64,000 bases of DNA from Celoporthe dispersa (GCA_016584495.1 WAID01000003.1:1922001-1986000), one strand, 5' to 3'. Shown: positions 45,440-58,200, numbered from the stretch's first letter. The notes: generated from the letters alone by a model not told the origin. Program-made: numbers and translations.

Positions 45440-48201
45440 ATGAAGAGATCTCTGCTTACAGGCCTGCTAGCCAGCATCGCTACACCGGCCCTCGCTGCCG
45501 CCCAGGTAGGCGATGTTGGTGGCTATGGTATCCCCCTCCACTCGCTTCCGTCTGTTTCACGTATTCTTCTACCTATCTTGAGACGATATCCCCAGGCCCA
45601 GCCATTGCCACTGTTACGCAGCCTGGTGGAGTCGTTACTGTCACGCAGCCCTCTGCTCAGGCTTCCACCACCACACCAGCGTTCTTTGACGAGGTGATTC
45701 TGGAGATCATCCCTCTCACAGCCGCCGGCCGAAGCGTCAGGCGACAGGATCGGGCGTCGGAGGCTTCGTCAGCACTGGTTCAGACCCGAACCCACAGAGC
45801 TGTACCGATGCGACCACGTTCAACCTGGGCGGAGGAGAGCTGATGTACGGAGGGGGAGGCCATCTTCGTGGTCCTCGCGGACGATGCCTACGTCGAGCTC
45901 CGCACCGCAGGCACGCCTCCAGATGGCGCCATTACCACCACTTTTGCTAGCAGCAACGACTTCCCTTGCCTGGGAGAACTTCGACTTCCTGACCGGAGTA
46001 GCCGCCTTCTGCCAGGTCTCGACGACTGGACAAGTCTATGCCGTCTTCGAGGACGTGTATCCTGATGGCTGTTTCGCTGTCGCTCTCGCGGTTTACAATC
46101 GTAGGTTTCTCGAGACGGCCTGTCTCAAATATTGTCACGGACTGGAGGCTAATACCAGGATCTCACAGCCGGAGCCTGCCAGAACGGGAACATCAATCCC
46201 GGTAGTTCTACCGTCAGCGCCACCTCCGTTCCCCCCGCCACCCTCTCTACCAGCTCGTTCACGTTCTACCCGAATGTGTCCACAACGAGCGCTCCTTCGA
46301 GCTCTACCTCATCTGCGGCCTGTGCATTCGCTACTTCAGGATCGGACCTCGCGGACGGCGGGTTTGAGACCGGGACGAGTCCATTTGAGGTCACCTCAGA
46401 GGGCGACGGGTTCACCATCTCGATCCTGCCCGCCTCGGACAGCCCTGCGCCCGCCGACGACCTGTGCAATTACTTCTTGGCTATCAACTTTGCTGGCGGT
46501 GACGGCTCGACGCTATCCTATTCCGTGACCATCCCGACGACAGCAGGTGTCGAGTACACCATCAGCTTCAACGGCCTCTTCAGCAGCGGGAGCCAGTTGA
46601 CCAAGAGACGCGCTCTCAGCGCACGGCAGGATGCTGGTTCCACATCATCCTGGGATGTCTCTGTGGACGACACCCCGATCGCATCTGGAGACGCCAGCTC
46701 CGGCACGCCTACCTGGCAGTCCTACAGCGGGCAGTTCACCGGCACCGGGGAGGACGATCTCACCATCACCATCGATGCGGAAGGAGAGCAGAGCTACTAC
46801 CTGTTCGACAACTTCATCGTCGTCGCCTCGAGCGTTCAGCCCTCCAGCTCCAGCAGCGAGGCCCCCTCTAGCACGGAGGTCTCATCTACAACAACACCGA
46901 CCAGCGTGTCAGCCTCGGAGACTGCGTCGTCCACGACCCAGTCCAGCGCCACCGAGTCGCCCTCGATAACCGAGGCGCCTTCGTCCAGCTCTGCGTCCTC
47001 CACGGCGACGACTTCCTCCACCTCGAGCGTCTCTCTACCGCCCCAGCCCACCATCACCGCCGGCCTCCCGTTCTTCATCGACCTGAGCCCATACCTGCAT
47101 ACTCTCGGAGATCTCATCACGTCTGTTGATTTTGACCCAAGCACCACCTGGCTCGAAGATTCGGTAGACACCGAAGATCAGACGCTCGACGGAACGGCAC
47201 CCGATGAAGTTGACCCTGGCACGGTCACGGTCACTATCAATGCTGACGATGGAACCACTGTCGAGCCGTACACTGTGACCTTTACCATTGCTATCGTCTA
47301 TGGCCTGATCTCGTCATCGTCAACGTCGACCGGGGCCACCTCCACCAACACGAACGGTGCAAGCTCCACGGCGACGGCGGTCATCACCTCCAGCGCCACG
47401 GCGACCGCGAGCTCGGCGTCGTCCTCGAGCAGCACCTCGACGTCCAGCACGATCTGTCCGTTCACCACCTCAGGCTCCATCTTTGTCGACGGAGACTTTG
47501 AGGACCCGAGCTTGGTGGGCCCGTTCACGCTCGGAGGCGAGATCAGCCTCAGCGCATGGGACCAGGTGGTCATCACGGCCGATGCCAGCCCCACGGCAAA
47601 CCAGCCGTCCGACCTCTGCAACTACGTCCTCGAGTTCGAGGCGCCCCAGCTGCTCCAGTCCGGCGACTCGCTGTACCAGTACAACCTGACCACGGTGGCC
47701 GCGCAGTCCTACTCGCTCTCCTTCGAGGCGGCGGCCTGCGGCTCCATCACGTCGCAGACCTTTGCCGTGTCCATAAACTCGCAGGTCCTCGTGACGGTCA
47801 ACGTCCCTGTGGAGTGCTCGTGGAGCAGCTACCAGTATACCTTTACCGCCAACTCCACGACAACCACACTGGGCATCGAGCTGGTGGCTCTGCTTCTCAC
47901 AGATGGTATGTTTCTTTCCCCCCTTTTGCCTTATGTAAACCGTGGACGAAAAGTTGTATGTCAACCTGTTTGCTGACAATCTGGATTGAAACAAAATATA
48001 GCGGCCTACTACTTTGATAACTTCATCATCGTCCCTACAAGTGCCGCTTCCAGCACCACCGCCGCTGCTTCTAGCACCACTGCCGCCGCCGCCACCAGCA
48101 CCACCGCGGCTGTCAGCACCACCTCGATGACGACCTCGACCTCGACCTCGACCAGGAGCTCATCTACGACCTCATCCTCGACCGTAATAGTTCTAACATA
48201 G
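45440..48201 (+). CDS. Secreted Ser/Thr-rich surface protein with DUF7908-like and two jelly-roll-like domains; three apparent frameshifts
   Basis: A signal peptide (MKRSLLTGLLASIATPALAAA) opens the protein. Proposed exons are 45440-45527, 45596-46100, 46169-47905 and 48002-48201. The first domain resembles DUF7908 (VTQPGGVVTVTQP; FFDEVILEIIPLTAAG; LADDAYVELRTAGTPPDGAI; LTGVAAFCQVSTTGQVYAVF). Two carbohydrate-binding-like modules follow, each starting with CxFxTSG and ending YYxFDNFIxV (46320-46830 and 47458-48035). Between them is a Ser/Thr linker and a module with FFIDLSPYL resembling an Ig/cadherin-like fold. The C-terminus is an Ala/Ser/Thr-rich stalk without an evident GPI hydrophobic tail. 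Corrections at 45747-45748, 45852-45856 and 45963-45965 give 2529 nt (842 aa). A cell-wall adhesin or wall-linked role is inferred. Confidence 0.8.
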
Positions 48202-49031
48202 ACTGATCTTTCTTGTTGTCGTTGTTCTGTCTCTGTATTGCGGACCTTTCTCTTCTGCGGAACATTATTCTTTGTAGCCCCCTTTTTGTTTTAATTATTT
48301 TACCTTCCCTAATTCCTTTTTCTGGTGGCTCTGCACGAACTTCGAAGGGGGCATTTGATATGATGTATATTGAATGTTCTTGGGAGTAGGAGGCGTGTGC
48401 CTGGCAATATCAATACACTACTACATCAAACTCACATGCCTCGGCCCTGCTATGAGGTAACTATAGACGCTGTGGATAGGTACTAAAGTACCCAGTGGGA
48501 GAAGACCTATTCCTAAATGTCACCAATGCAGATGCTACCGGAGTGGACCAGTTGGACAGGCCAAAAGACCAACCCACCCAAATCCAAGGCAGGATGGACC
48601 ATAGGACCTGTGACAAGACGAGAAAAGATGTGTCATACACTAGGTCAAGGTTCTAGGTTCTCGCAGGATTGGTTGGGATCATTCACAACTACTTTTCACC
48701 CTGTCGCAGTGTGCATGCATGCATGCATCCCGGTTCATTGAAATTATTTGATCTTGCAACATAAGAGTCATCGATACGTTATTGTTTCATCCCAGCTTTG
48801 GACGAATGCACCTACACATGCACCATGCGATGCTGCTGCTGCTGCTGATGCTGAGTGACAATTCAAACATAACATCCTGACCCAAAAAAGGAAAAAAAAC
48901 GCCTCGTGGTCCCAAAAAGAAGCCAGGAAAAGAAAGAAGATGCCACCGTCAGGACAAGAAGAGACCAGGTCCTCTAGTGAGAGGGAAGAAAGAAAGAAGA
49001 AGGAAAAAGGAAGGCCTTGTCACCCTATAAC
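48202..49031. other. Convergent intergenic region, no gene seen
   Basis: About 0.8 kb between the surface protein and the minus-strand 49032 gene. It contains an ATGC tetranucleotide repeat (about 48711-48728), a TGC repeat (about 48831-48848) and A-rich runs. No coding sequence is supported. Confidence 0.55.
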
Positions 49032-50254
49032 TCAACGACGGTAGGTGAAACGACGGGCTAGCCGGCCGCGTGACATGCCCGTGTTGGTGCTCATGCCCTG
49101 GCGGAACCTGTTCCAGGTACGCTCGTTCTCGTCGCGCTCTCTCTGTTGGGCTATTATTGGCACTTGAAGTCAGCTGATCGTTCTCTTCTGCTCCTCAAAA
49201 ATACTCTTCTTTCCCCTTCCTTGCCTCCTTTTTTTTTCTCCCCTTCCTTCTCCATCACGACAGGAAAAAAAAAAGGGAGAAGAAGAAAAAACTTACCGAG
49301 AAAGAAATCCCACCGTCTATCCTCTCGATACAGCACGGCATCCCCGTTCTCCCTAGCCAGCCTCTCCCTCCTGGCCCTAGCAGCCGCCTCCTCGCCGACC
49401 AGGTAGGGATCCTCGAGCGGCCTGACGCGCTCGCCGCCCCCGTGCGGGGTGTCAGACCCGGGGCTGCTGCTGCCCTCCTCGTTCACCCTGTCGAGCACGC
49501 GGGCGGCGTTGCGCAGGAGACCTTCCCCGCTGGACATGGCGGCCTGGGCGCGACGGGTGGCGACGCGCTGGTAGGTCGGGTTCGTGTTGACGATGCTCCA
49601 CGAGGGGATGCGGAAGGCGCCGAGGGAGGGCACGTCGGAGCCGCTGCGGCGAGGGGCAGGGGGGATCGGTGGCAGGCCGGGGGTGGACAGGTGTGCCGTG
49701 TTGGAGGGCAGCAGGGTCGGGAGGCTGTGTGTGCGGCTGGTTGTTGTGGTGTTGTTGCTGCTGATGCTGGGCCCCGCGGCGGTGGAGGTGTTGGTGGTGG
49801 GGCCGCCTACTACTGCGCTGGTAGCCGAGGCTGTGCTGTTGTTGTTGTTGTTGTTGTTGGTGTTGTTCGAGGAGGACGGCGGTGAGTACGGTGGGATGGT
49901 CTCGCCGTTGGAGACTGTGGTGTGGTAGGAGGGAGCCTCCGAGACTGAGAACGAAGCAAGCATTGAGTCAGTGGGTATGTATAGTTTCGGTGCACATATC
50001 GTCGTGGCCTACAGCCCTTGTTTAGGTTGCGTGGAGGTATGAATAACCACCCCTCCCCCCGCCTCCCCGGCCGAGGGCTTGATCTCTGGGAGGCAACAAG
50101 AGTTCGGACGGTGGACGAGGGCGTAAGAAATGTGGGATATTATGAGAAGAAGCTCACCATAGGAAGGGGCAGCAGAGCGGATCGATGCCGTCTCAAAGTC
50201 CTGCCTGCTGTAGCCGCGCAGGACAATGTCGTTCTCAAAGGTAAAGGTAGCCAT
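49032..50254 (-). CDS. Hypothetical 287-residue disordered protein, three exons
   Basis: Exons are 50254-50158, 49944-49297 and 49150-49032, with donors GTGAGC and GTAAGT and acceptors TCTCAG and AATAG. The lengths sum to exactly 288 codons. The protein starts MATFTFENDIVLRGYSRQDF, followed by PSYVSEAPSYHTTVSNGE. A low-complexity Asn/Thr/Ser region includes an Asn run encoded by GTT repeats on the plus strand. Then come IPSWSIVNTNPTYQRVATRR and a charged helix (RARRERLARENGDAVLYRED). The end is basic: WNRFRQGMSTNTGMSRGRL. No family is recognised, but clean splice phases and ordered conserved-looking ends support a real gene. Confidence 0.78.
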
Positions 50255-52799
50255 GGCTGGTAGGTACTTGTGGGTGAGGGGCGGGCGGTGAGGACGAGGA
50301 CATCGATGTGTGTTTTGGTCCGAAGAGAAGAAGGACAGGAAGAAGAGAAGCAGCAGCAGGGAAGAAAAGAAAGTGAAGAGAACGGAGGAGGGAGAGGAGG
50401 GTCCCAGACCGACAAGATGATCTGTCGGCCCTGCACACTCCTGTGAATCCGAGTTTATGTAAGTGTGTATGGGAAAAGCCGAACGGTATGAGGTACTGTA
50501 TAAGTCCCCTCTAAAACGCGCAGCACGCGAGCAACCATATGCAACCCTTCCCGGGCGTGTGAGACAACGGGAACAGGTCACGCTCCCGACCTGGTGCACA
50601 CACACACACACACACACACTTTTGCACAAGCGGGCAGATATCAGGTCCCTCTGATAACAGATTGAGGCTGCTCCCAAAGGTGTGTGTGATATCACGGCTT
50701 CGATAAAGACGGGTCCTCTCTGGCCGGTATCGTTGTAGGAACAAGGAACGCCAACAGCAAATACAAGTTCGAAATCTCGCTCGTGAGGAGCAAGCACCTC
50801 TCTAAGTAGTAGGTTGACAGGCCAAGCCCAGCTCCGGGGGAGACAGGCATGGTCCAGGGATGCTGCTGAGAGGCAGAAAGAAAAAAACCCCTCCAGTTCT
50901 GATAGGGAAAGGGGGCAGGGACCCGGCAGGAAAGTAGTAGAGAACGTCTACAATGTGGAGGATAGGATAAGACAGGAAGGATAGAGTGGCATGTGCTCCC
51001 CTTCCCCCTCACAAGCATCTCGCGGCTTACAGGGGTAAGACAGTCCGTGGAGGGGAGGGGGGCGGAGGGCGGTGGAGAAAGGTCGTTTACTAACCGCGTA
51101 CCACTTATTATGGTACCATACCACAGTAGTACTATGTATGTTAGTCTTTCCTTTCCATCTAGGCCCGGAGGGGGACACTTTAGGAGGAGGTTGGGCTCTT
51201 CCACCCACCCCCCTCTTCTTCTTTTGTGGAGTCTCGAAGCCTGGGCTGCAGGTCAGCCTGCAGGACTATTGCATGCCCAGGAGGGCCAGCGTCCCAGGAA
51301 GGGACTGGTGATGAACTGGCAGCACCGCTCATTGGCGTGCCTGGGTCCAAAGATGCATGCGGCGGCGGTCCTCGACTAGGCAAGCGGCTCCCAGATCTCA
51401 CCCGCGACGGCGGGTCCAAGAGCAAATTAGTTGTTGCTGTTGTTGTGAGTTGAACAACGCCCGGGGGAGGGGTGCCTTGTCTCGTGTCAAAAGCCCGCCA
51501 CCTGCTGCGTTTCCCCCCCCCCTCTCCTCTGCTGGGAAATGCCAAGAAAAAGGGATCCAACGGGCGCGGTGAGCACGCGGCGGGGTGGAGGGCTCCTTAG
51601 CTCTGCGACACAAAGGCGCAGCAAGTTCAGTCTGCTTATGGATGATTGACAGAGGAGAGCCTGTGCGAAGAAGGTCTGCCTCATCAGTTTGGCAGGACGC
51701 AACCCCGCGGCATCTTGCGTTGGAAACACGGGAGGCCTCATGGAGATCGATCGGCGCGGAAACGTTTCTGGAAACCTGATTCTCAGCTGGCTAGCAGTAG
51801 CAGTGGTTACCACCATAGTACTGTATAGTATGTGATGAACCATAGTAGTGTGGGTATGAAATCATCGACGGATCCTACAGTACAAAAAAAGCTCGCGGAG
51901 GGGGGGTGTTTGTGGAACCGACCGCACCGTTTGGACCGGGCGGGATCAGACTTCGGGGGAGAAGAAGAAAGATACCACGTACAGGACTGTACTACTAACA
52001 GCATACTAATCTGCCGAATGCCGAGAAGCTCCCAGCCACGCAATGAGCTTGCGCGAATTTTCATTCCCTATGCAGATGCCGTTGAACGCGGTGGTACCGT
52101 CCGTCCCCTCTCTAGGCTGCTCCGCCCGAGCGTGTCTGTGTTCTCCCTTGACTCGGGCGGTGAGGCGTGAAGAGAATGCCCACGGCCTAGAAGGATCGAG
52201 ATTTGGGAGTTTACGGTGCCTGGGTGGCCCGCTGGCACGGCTGGTGGGCGCTGCCAAAGTGGCACGCGCAGTGGCACGGCGTTTCCACTTACAAGCAGGG
52301 CCAGCGGGACGGGAGCGGATGCAACGTTGAAGATCCCCTGAACCAGTCCTCAACCTCGTCCGCCGACAACTTGGGTCGTAAGTCTCGCTCGACTTTTTGT
52401 TCGGCCTTGTCTCAGCAGCAAGGTGAGAATTGCAAGAGAATGTGTTGCAATGGAATCCAGATCTCATGTCTGTGGCTTCCAGTTATCTTAAGTACCTGCG
52501 TACTGAGTATATGTGGGGGCGTTGGGAACCAGCTCCGCGAAAAGCGACCAATCTGGAGAACATACACGGTGGTTCATGCCCGACTCAAAAGCTGGGCTCT
52601 CGAGAGTTGCAATGTTGCATTTGTAGGATCTAAAAAAATAACTGTAGTCAATAGAAGACATTTTCGGGGGAAGACTAGGACTAGAGATGCTCACAGGGAA
52701 AATGTATCCTCAGATTTGACGTTGAAGTGCGAAGTAAAACACGGTAATACCCACCCATCCACAATGCTTCCTGATGCCTGAAGTGCCAGCCATCGAATC

Positions 52800-54760
52800 T
52801 GGCATTTAATATGATTCAATCAGTTTCGTCCTAGAAAGAATATGGCAGGGTCAAGTCGAGCTCACCATTTGACTAAAAAGTGGAGGGCTTAGTACGGAGC
52901 TGAAGAAGCTCAATATGTCAAGTGTTCGCCACAAGTGTAGTTCAGGACTTGCAGGCAGCTTGTTCTTCCCAACCATACGCTATACAATGGTTTTCTAGCA
53001 TCGTTCTGACACAGCTCTGGTAGGTTCTGCTTGGTCTGGTTCAGTAGCGAGAACCAGCTGCCAAAAAAGGCTGGCCTGTACTAGCCATAAAGTGAACAAG
53101 TCACAGGGAGCACACAACTACTGTGAACACCTTTATATAAATATTGTACGCAACAGAAACTGCCATTCCTTGTTGTAATGATAATTATGGGAGTGTTAAA
53201 CTATCTCAAAAAAGTGCAAAAAATGAACCAAGGCTCCTGCAGAGCAGGATTGAACATACAGCTGCCTGGGCATATATGACTGTATCTTATAATGCAGTAG
53301 ATCAGCAAGGAGTTGACCCCCTCTACCACTGCACTACGTATAGGCCTTGATTCCCAAGTGATAGGACAGCTGTTTGACTGAGCTATCTAGTCACCAACTG
53401 TCGCTGCAAGGTTGTGAAGCTTCTCGAACCACCTGCCTCCTGGTTTTGCAGCCATCTACATATGACGCCCTTGTATATGCCTATTCCAATGTCCAATGTG
53501 AAAATGTTGCAAAAAGTGACCCACACTAACCAGTTCAATTGCAATGCCTTGAGTTACTATGTAATAGGATTTCAAGCTTGTAGGGTAGATTGTTCACTGC
53601 CCAGACGCCCAGGTGCTTGAAGATGTAGGACATGTTTTTAACCATATTGAGTACCTTGTGGCAGCATCTAAGCTGATAATTGTAGTACTATTCAACAAAT
53701 CATGAAGAATGCTTTGACCATCATCAGTGCTAGTACATCCTTCCATGCTCATAAGGACTGGCTGTTAAAGCACTCCATATACTGCACTGCTTGGATGGGT
53801 ATACCACGTCATGTATTTCTGGCTACTGTCAATCTCTCCTACCTGTAGCTCACCTGGAGTTGTGAACAGCAAATCCAAGTACCCACTTATGTAAATAAAC
53901 TCTCTGGTGGTCCATCTTAAGTCATAGAGCTGGGTAAGGATGAGGGGGTTCCTTCCTATAGGCATGTGCTGTAAGTTGACGAAGACATCCATGCCATTTT
54001 GATCACCAACAGATCTTTGACTGACGTATTGATTTCTTTGACCAGTTTTCAGGACCACAACACCTCATCAAGATCAAGCAGAAGCGGGATGGCAGTTCTG
54101 CAGCCATGCTGCACCCCGACACTGATGCCACCACTGACAGCCTTCCTATGCTCCCCCACCTGGCAAGAAAATAGTGGCTGTTCCATCATGTATTTGCTGA
54201 GAAGTCTCCCAGCCAGACAAGTTGATGTTTTCAGAACACATGAAGATCAATGACTCGCACGTACACTTCTTCATGGCCTGCACCAACAAGTGACACTGCC
54301 TACTAATATCCTAGAACCTGAGAAGCAATACTACTACTCTGAACTTTCCAGCTGGAAGCATCCGTTCAAGTGTGATGACATATCTGATGTCCTCAAAAAG
54401 TGTCAACAATTTTATCTTGTGCTGTCCAGTGACCTGTCAAGTATGAAAACCCCAAGGGCTGCCCTGTCAGACTGGGATAAGATATAAATGCACCAGCTTC
54501 ATTGTCTTGTAAGGTAAGGCTGGATTTCATTTGTGGAGCAACAGACAGACAGATCTTGTGCTGCTCTGCAGAGGATCATTCCGCATTCATGAAGACAAGT
54601 GTGCTCGCTCGGAAAGGAGAAAGGTGCTGCAGTGGATTCCATCTTTGGTGGTGAAACAAACGCTGATGAAAGGCTAGTGTGGAGTTGGCAGCGTGGTGCT
54701 GGATGAGGCCTGTAAGTTGGCTGGGATTAGGTTTGGGTGGCCCCACTAGAGAGTACACTC
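52800..54760. repeat. CpG-poor, TpG/CpA-rich island, probable decayed repeat
   Basis: CpG dinucleotides are very sparse (about 15 in the 1.2 kb from 53.4 to 54.6 kb by eye), while neighbouring genes have several per 60 bases. Short open-frame fragments (53765-54058 minus; 53999-54253 and 54290-54487 plus) are interrupted repeatedly. tRNA-like pieces occur at 53220-53400 on the minus strand, with A-box-like TAGCTCAGT and B-box-like GTTCAATCC strings. This fits an old transposon or tRNA-derived element that decayed by cytosine deamination, but no family is identified. Confidence 0.4.
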
Positions 54761-54990
54761 CAGTCAGTAAGTGGTGTCAAGCTCCCGCCATGCCGCGCTG
54801 CATGTGGTACGTGTGAGCTACACACGAGCCCAAGGCTGACACCTTCAACTCTAAGCCTCCTGGATCCAATCTGACCTTGCTTCCAATAACTGCTCTGCAC
54901 CCTACCTGTCCATTCTCCTTTTGCACATGAACCCCATCCCACCAATCTCGCGACACATTCCTACAAGCTTCGAATCTAACAAGCTCCTCC

Positions 54991-54992
<2 letters not shown>

Positions 54993-55031
<39 letters not shown>
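54993..55031 (+). repeat. (CAG)13 repeat in the BEACH gene leader
   Basis: Thirteen uninterrupted CAG units about 170 bp upstream of the BEACH start codon, in the probable promoter or 5' UTR. Confidence 0.92.
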
Positions 55032-55035
<4 letters not shown>

Positions 55036-55203
55036 TACTGTGGGGTTAGTCAACAGTAACCCACCGGCAGCGCCCCTCCCCTTGCCTTCACATGTGGCAG
55101 TCCTGTTGTTGGAACCTGGACCCTTGAAGGGTGCTGGGACAGATTCTCGAGGGTGGACAGAGGAGATGAGAGACTGAGGGACAATACTGGAGTCGCCCAA
55201 GCC

Positions 55204-58200
55204 ATGGAGTCGCTCTCTGTGCCCAAGCTGGCAAGTCGCGCCCGACGATATCGCTCCTCGACATCAGCGTCCAACCCCCCTGCCGTGACCAAGGCTACCG
55301 AAGTCCTCCAACACCTTCTCGATGAGATCGGAGCCGTGATCCAGACCCGAGAAGGCTCGGAATACCCAGCATTTCTTCCGATCTTGAAGACGGCTCGGCA
55401 GATACACCAACATGTTGCAGCCACGAGCCCCCCCTCTCCATCCCAAGACGATTTCCGCCACCTCGACGGCTATCAACGCCTCCTCAACGTTCTCCGAGCC
55501 TACTCTGGCTTTTACAACCCCCAGAAGAGGACATTGGAAGAGAAAAAGGGGTTTTTTGAGCTTCTGCATGTCGTGCTGGCCATCCTCTCTGCGACGTTTA
55601 GGGAGCATCATGGGAATCGCCGTTACTTTAAGCACAGGGTCGAGGGCGCTGGCTGGGAGGCTCTGGAGCAGATAATAGCCAGTGTCGGATTGGGTGGATC
55701 CGACTCGGACCTCTGGTCAAACTGCCAGCTGTTCGGCAAGCTGCTCTCCTTCGCCCTCGACGACCAGAGGCTCGATGAACTGTGCCAGGCGGTAGCCGCA
55801 GCCGCCGCTCCCCAGCCACAGGAGCCCGGCTCGGCGCAGGAGGACGCTGAGTACCGCAATGCCGATGGGACCAAGATTAAGAGTTTTGACGTGTCTACGA
55901 TCGAGAGCGAGCTTGCGAGGGTCATCACGTCCGCCACTGTCCTCTCGAACCCGGAGATCATGCGTGCCACTGCCGATTTCTGGGAGTCTATGCCCAGAGA
56001 GACGGACACCACCGAGAATCTGGCCTCCGTCATCGTCCTGACCACGATGAGGCTGGCCACCTCTGCCTCCTTCTACAACCTGACTGCCTTGCATGGCACG
56101 GGTGTCCTCTCAAGATTCCTGGCTCTATACTTCACCAACGATTCAATATTGTCACAGTACGAGAAGAGGATCGTCCTCGACCTGTGCAGGTCCCTGATGC
56201 ACCTCGGCGTCAACCGACTTGCGGACACACAACTGCTCTTGTCTAGACAGGACTCGGCAGCATCCCAGTTCTGTCTGGACATGGCACTGAAGAACCACGG
56301 GCCTCCTTTCGTCCAGTTCGACCTGTCTCTCCACGGACACTCGTCCATCGAGCTGCCCTCACTCGGGCGCTCGTTCCCTCCACAATCTTCCGCAGGCTAC
56401 ACCTTTACTGCTTGGATACGTGTGGATCGTTTCGACCCGAACTCTCATACGACAATCTTTGGCGTTTTTGATGCTTCGTCAACATGCTTTCTAATGGCAT
56501 ATTTGGAAAAAGATACCCACAGTTTCATTCTGCAGACTTCTGTCACCTCCCAAAGACCGAGTGTGCGGTTCAAGTCCGTCAAGTTCAAGGAGAACAGATG
56601 GTACCATATTGCGCTTGTCCACCGACGACCGCGGACGATGACGGCTAGTAAGGCGTCGTTGTTCATCAACGGCGAATTTGCTGAGCAGCTAAAGTCACAG
56701 TACCCGATGCCTCCACCGGCGACCAAGGCGAGCAATGGGAGCACGGAAAGCTTCGCCTCCTTCAACTCGAGCAGCAACAAGACACAGCCGGTCCAGGCAT
56801 TCTTGGGGACTCCTCGCAACCTCTCTACCACGCTCGGGCGCGGGCTGGTCTTCTCGAAGTGGTCCCTGGCATCAGCCCATCTCCTCGAGGATGCACTGAG
56901 TGATGATTTCCTCGCCGTGCACTACCGTCTGGGACCTAGATACCAGGGCAATTTCCAGGACTGCCTCGGTGGCTTCCAGACCTACGAGGCATCGGCGGCG
57001 CTGGGACTGCGCAACGAAATGCTACATCCTGGAAATGAAGAAGGCTCCTCGGATATCCTCAAGGCGATTCGAGACAAGGCGAGCAGCATCCTGCCGGAGC
57101 AGAGGATCTTGTTGAGCACGCTGCCCACGGCCATTTTTCGCACTGACGGACAGTTCCTCGACTCCTTCCTCTTCCGATCGCTCTCGAGAAACGCTGCGAG
57201 TAATTTGTTCCAGATGACTACTAAGAGCGGCACCGCCATTTCCATAAATGCCGCGCTACCATGTGTCAATGATGCCCTTGTCCGGGTTCACGGTGTTGCT
57301 GTCTTGACCGGAGATCCTGTCGTCGCGACACCCTTTAACTTCGATGCCAATCTGTGGCGCGTGGGCGGTTTCACGCCTGTTGCCCTGAAGCTTGTTGAAC
57401 GGGCAAAAAACGCAGAAGAGTTATTGCGCTCCGTTGAGTTGATGTTCCTGGCTATTAAGAAGAGCTGGAGGAACAGCGAGGCTATGGAGCGTGACAATGG
57501 CTACGCCATCTTGGGCATGCTGCTGAGGGCGAAGCTTGGATATGCTACTTCCAGCACTGACATGCCAGGCTGGCGGCTTTTACTGACACCCGAGGAGCGA
57601 GATCAAGTGAGCTTTCAGCTACTGAGCTTGGTGCTTGACTTCATTGGGTACAGGCACTCAAGCCCTGTTGAATCTTTCATCGTCAATCCACTGGCCTACC
57701 GGATCCTGCTTATAGATTTCGACACCTGGCGGAAGGCCGCTCCCCTCACTCAAGAATTGTACTACAAGCAGTTTGTGACATTCGCAGTCAACAGCAAGTT
57801 TCATGACTTTAACAGCCGCCGACTGCAGCGCATGCGTCAGTATCCCCACGCCACGAAGTACTCGAGCTTCATAGGCTGACTTGTTTCTGGTGCAGGTATT
57901 GTGAAGAGATTACTAGACGCCTTGAAAGCAGAGACATTATCCGAGGATGTCCTGCCTCACTTCTTGGCTGCGTTCGAGAGCCTCATCAAGTGCAACTTTA
58001 GCGCCGAGGTGCACCGAACCATAGCTCTCTTCATTACCTACACTTTCCATTCTTCTGCAAACTCACAGCCACGAACCCCTCGACCGTCGTCCGCAGTTGG
58101 CACTCCGACCGTCACTACGAACAGCAGGGTTGGGTTGCGCCGATCAACCGTCGACTCGATGAACGGGTCCGGTCTGCGTAACTTGACGAAAAAGGCAGTC

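Larger units (their letters stand above)
50255..55203. other. Intergenic region, 4.9 kb, containing a CpG-poor relic island
   Basis: Between divergent genes. The left part (to about 52.7 kb) has mixed composition with C/G runs, a CA tract (50578-50600) and AGTACT-rich palindromes (51105-51150, 51800-51860). The part 52.8-54.8 kb is the CpG-poor island listed separately. The right end carries the BEACH gene promoter and a CAG repeat. No intact gene is supported. Confidence 0.5.

Noticed and set aside
45506..45595. Intron 1 of the surface protein with donor at 45506 (GTAGGC)
   Set aside because: It puts exon 2 in the wrong phase; donor 45528 (GTATCC) keeps the conserved frame without any indel.
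3925..46000. Programmed ribosomal frameshifting as a general explanation
   Set aside because: Sites lack common slippery sequences, go in both directions and fall in unrelated genes; consensus errors are simpler.
46101..46158. Acceptor at 46158 for the second intron of the surface protein
   Set aside because: Phase does not fit; acceptor 46168 (CTCACAG) joins the frames exactly.
53765..54487. Short open frames in the CpG-poor island as real genes
   Set aside because: They are fragments on both strands with no continuous coding path; kept only as evidence of a relic.
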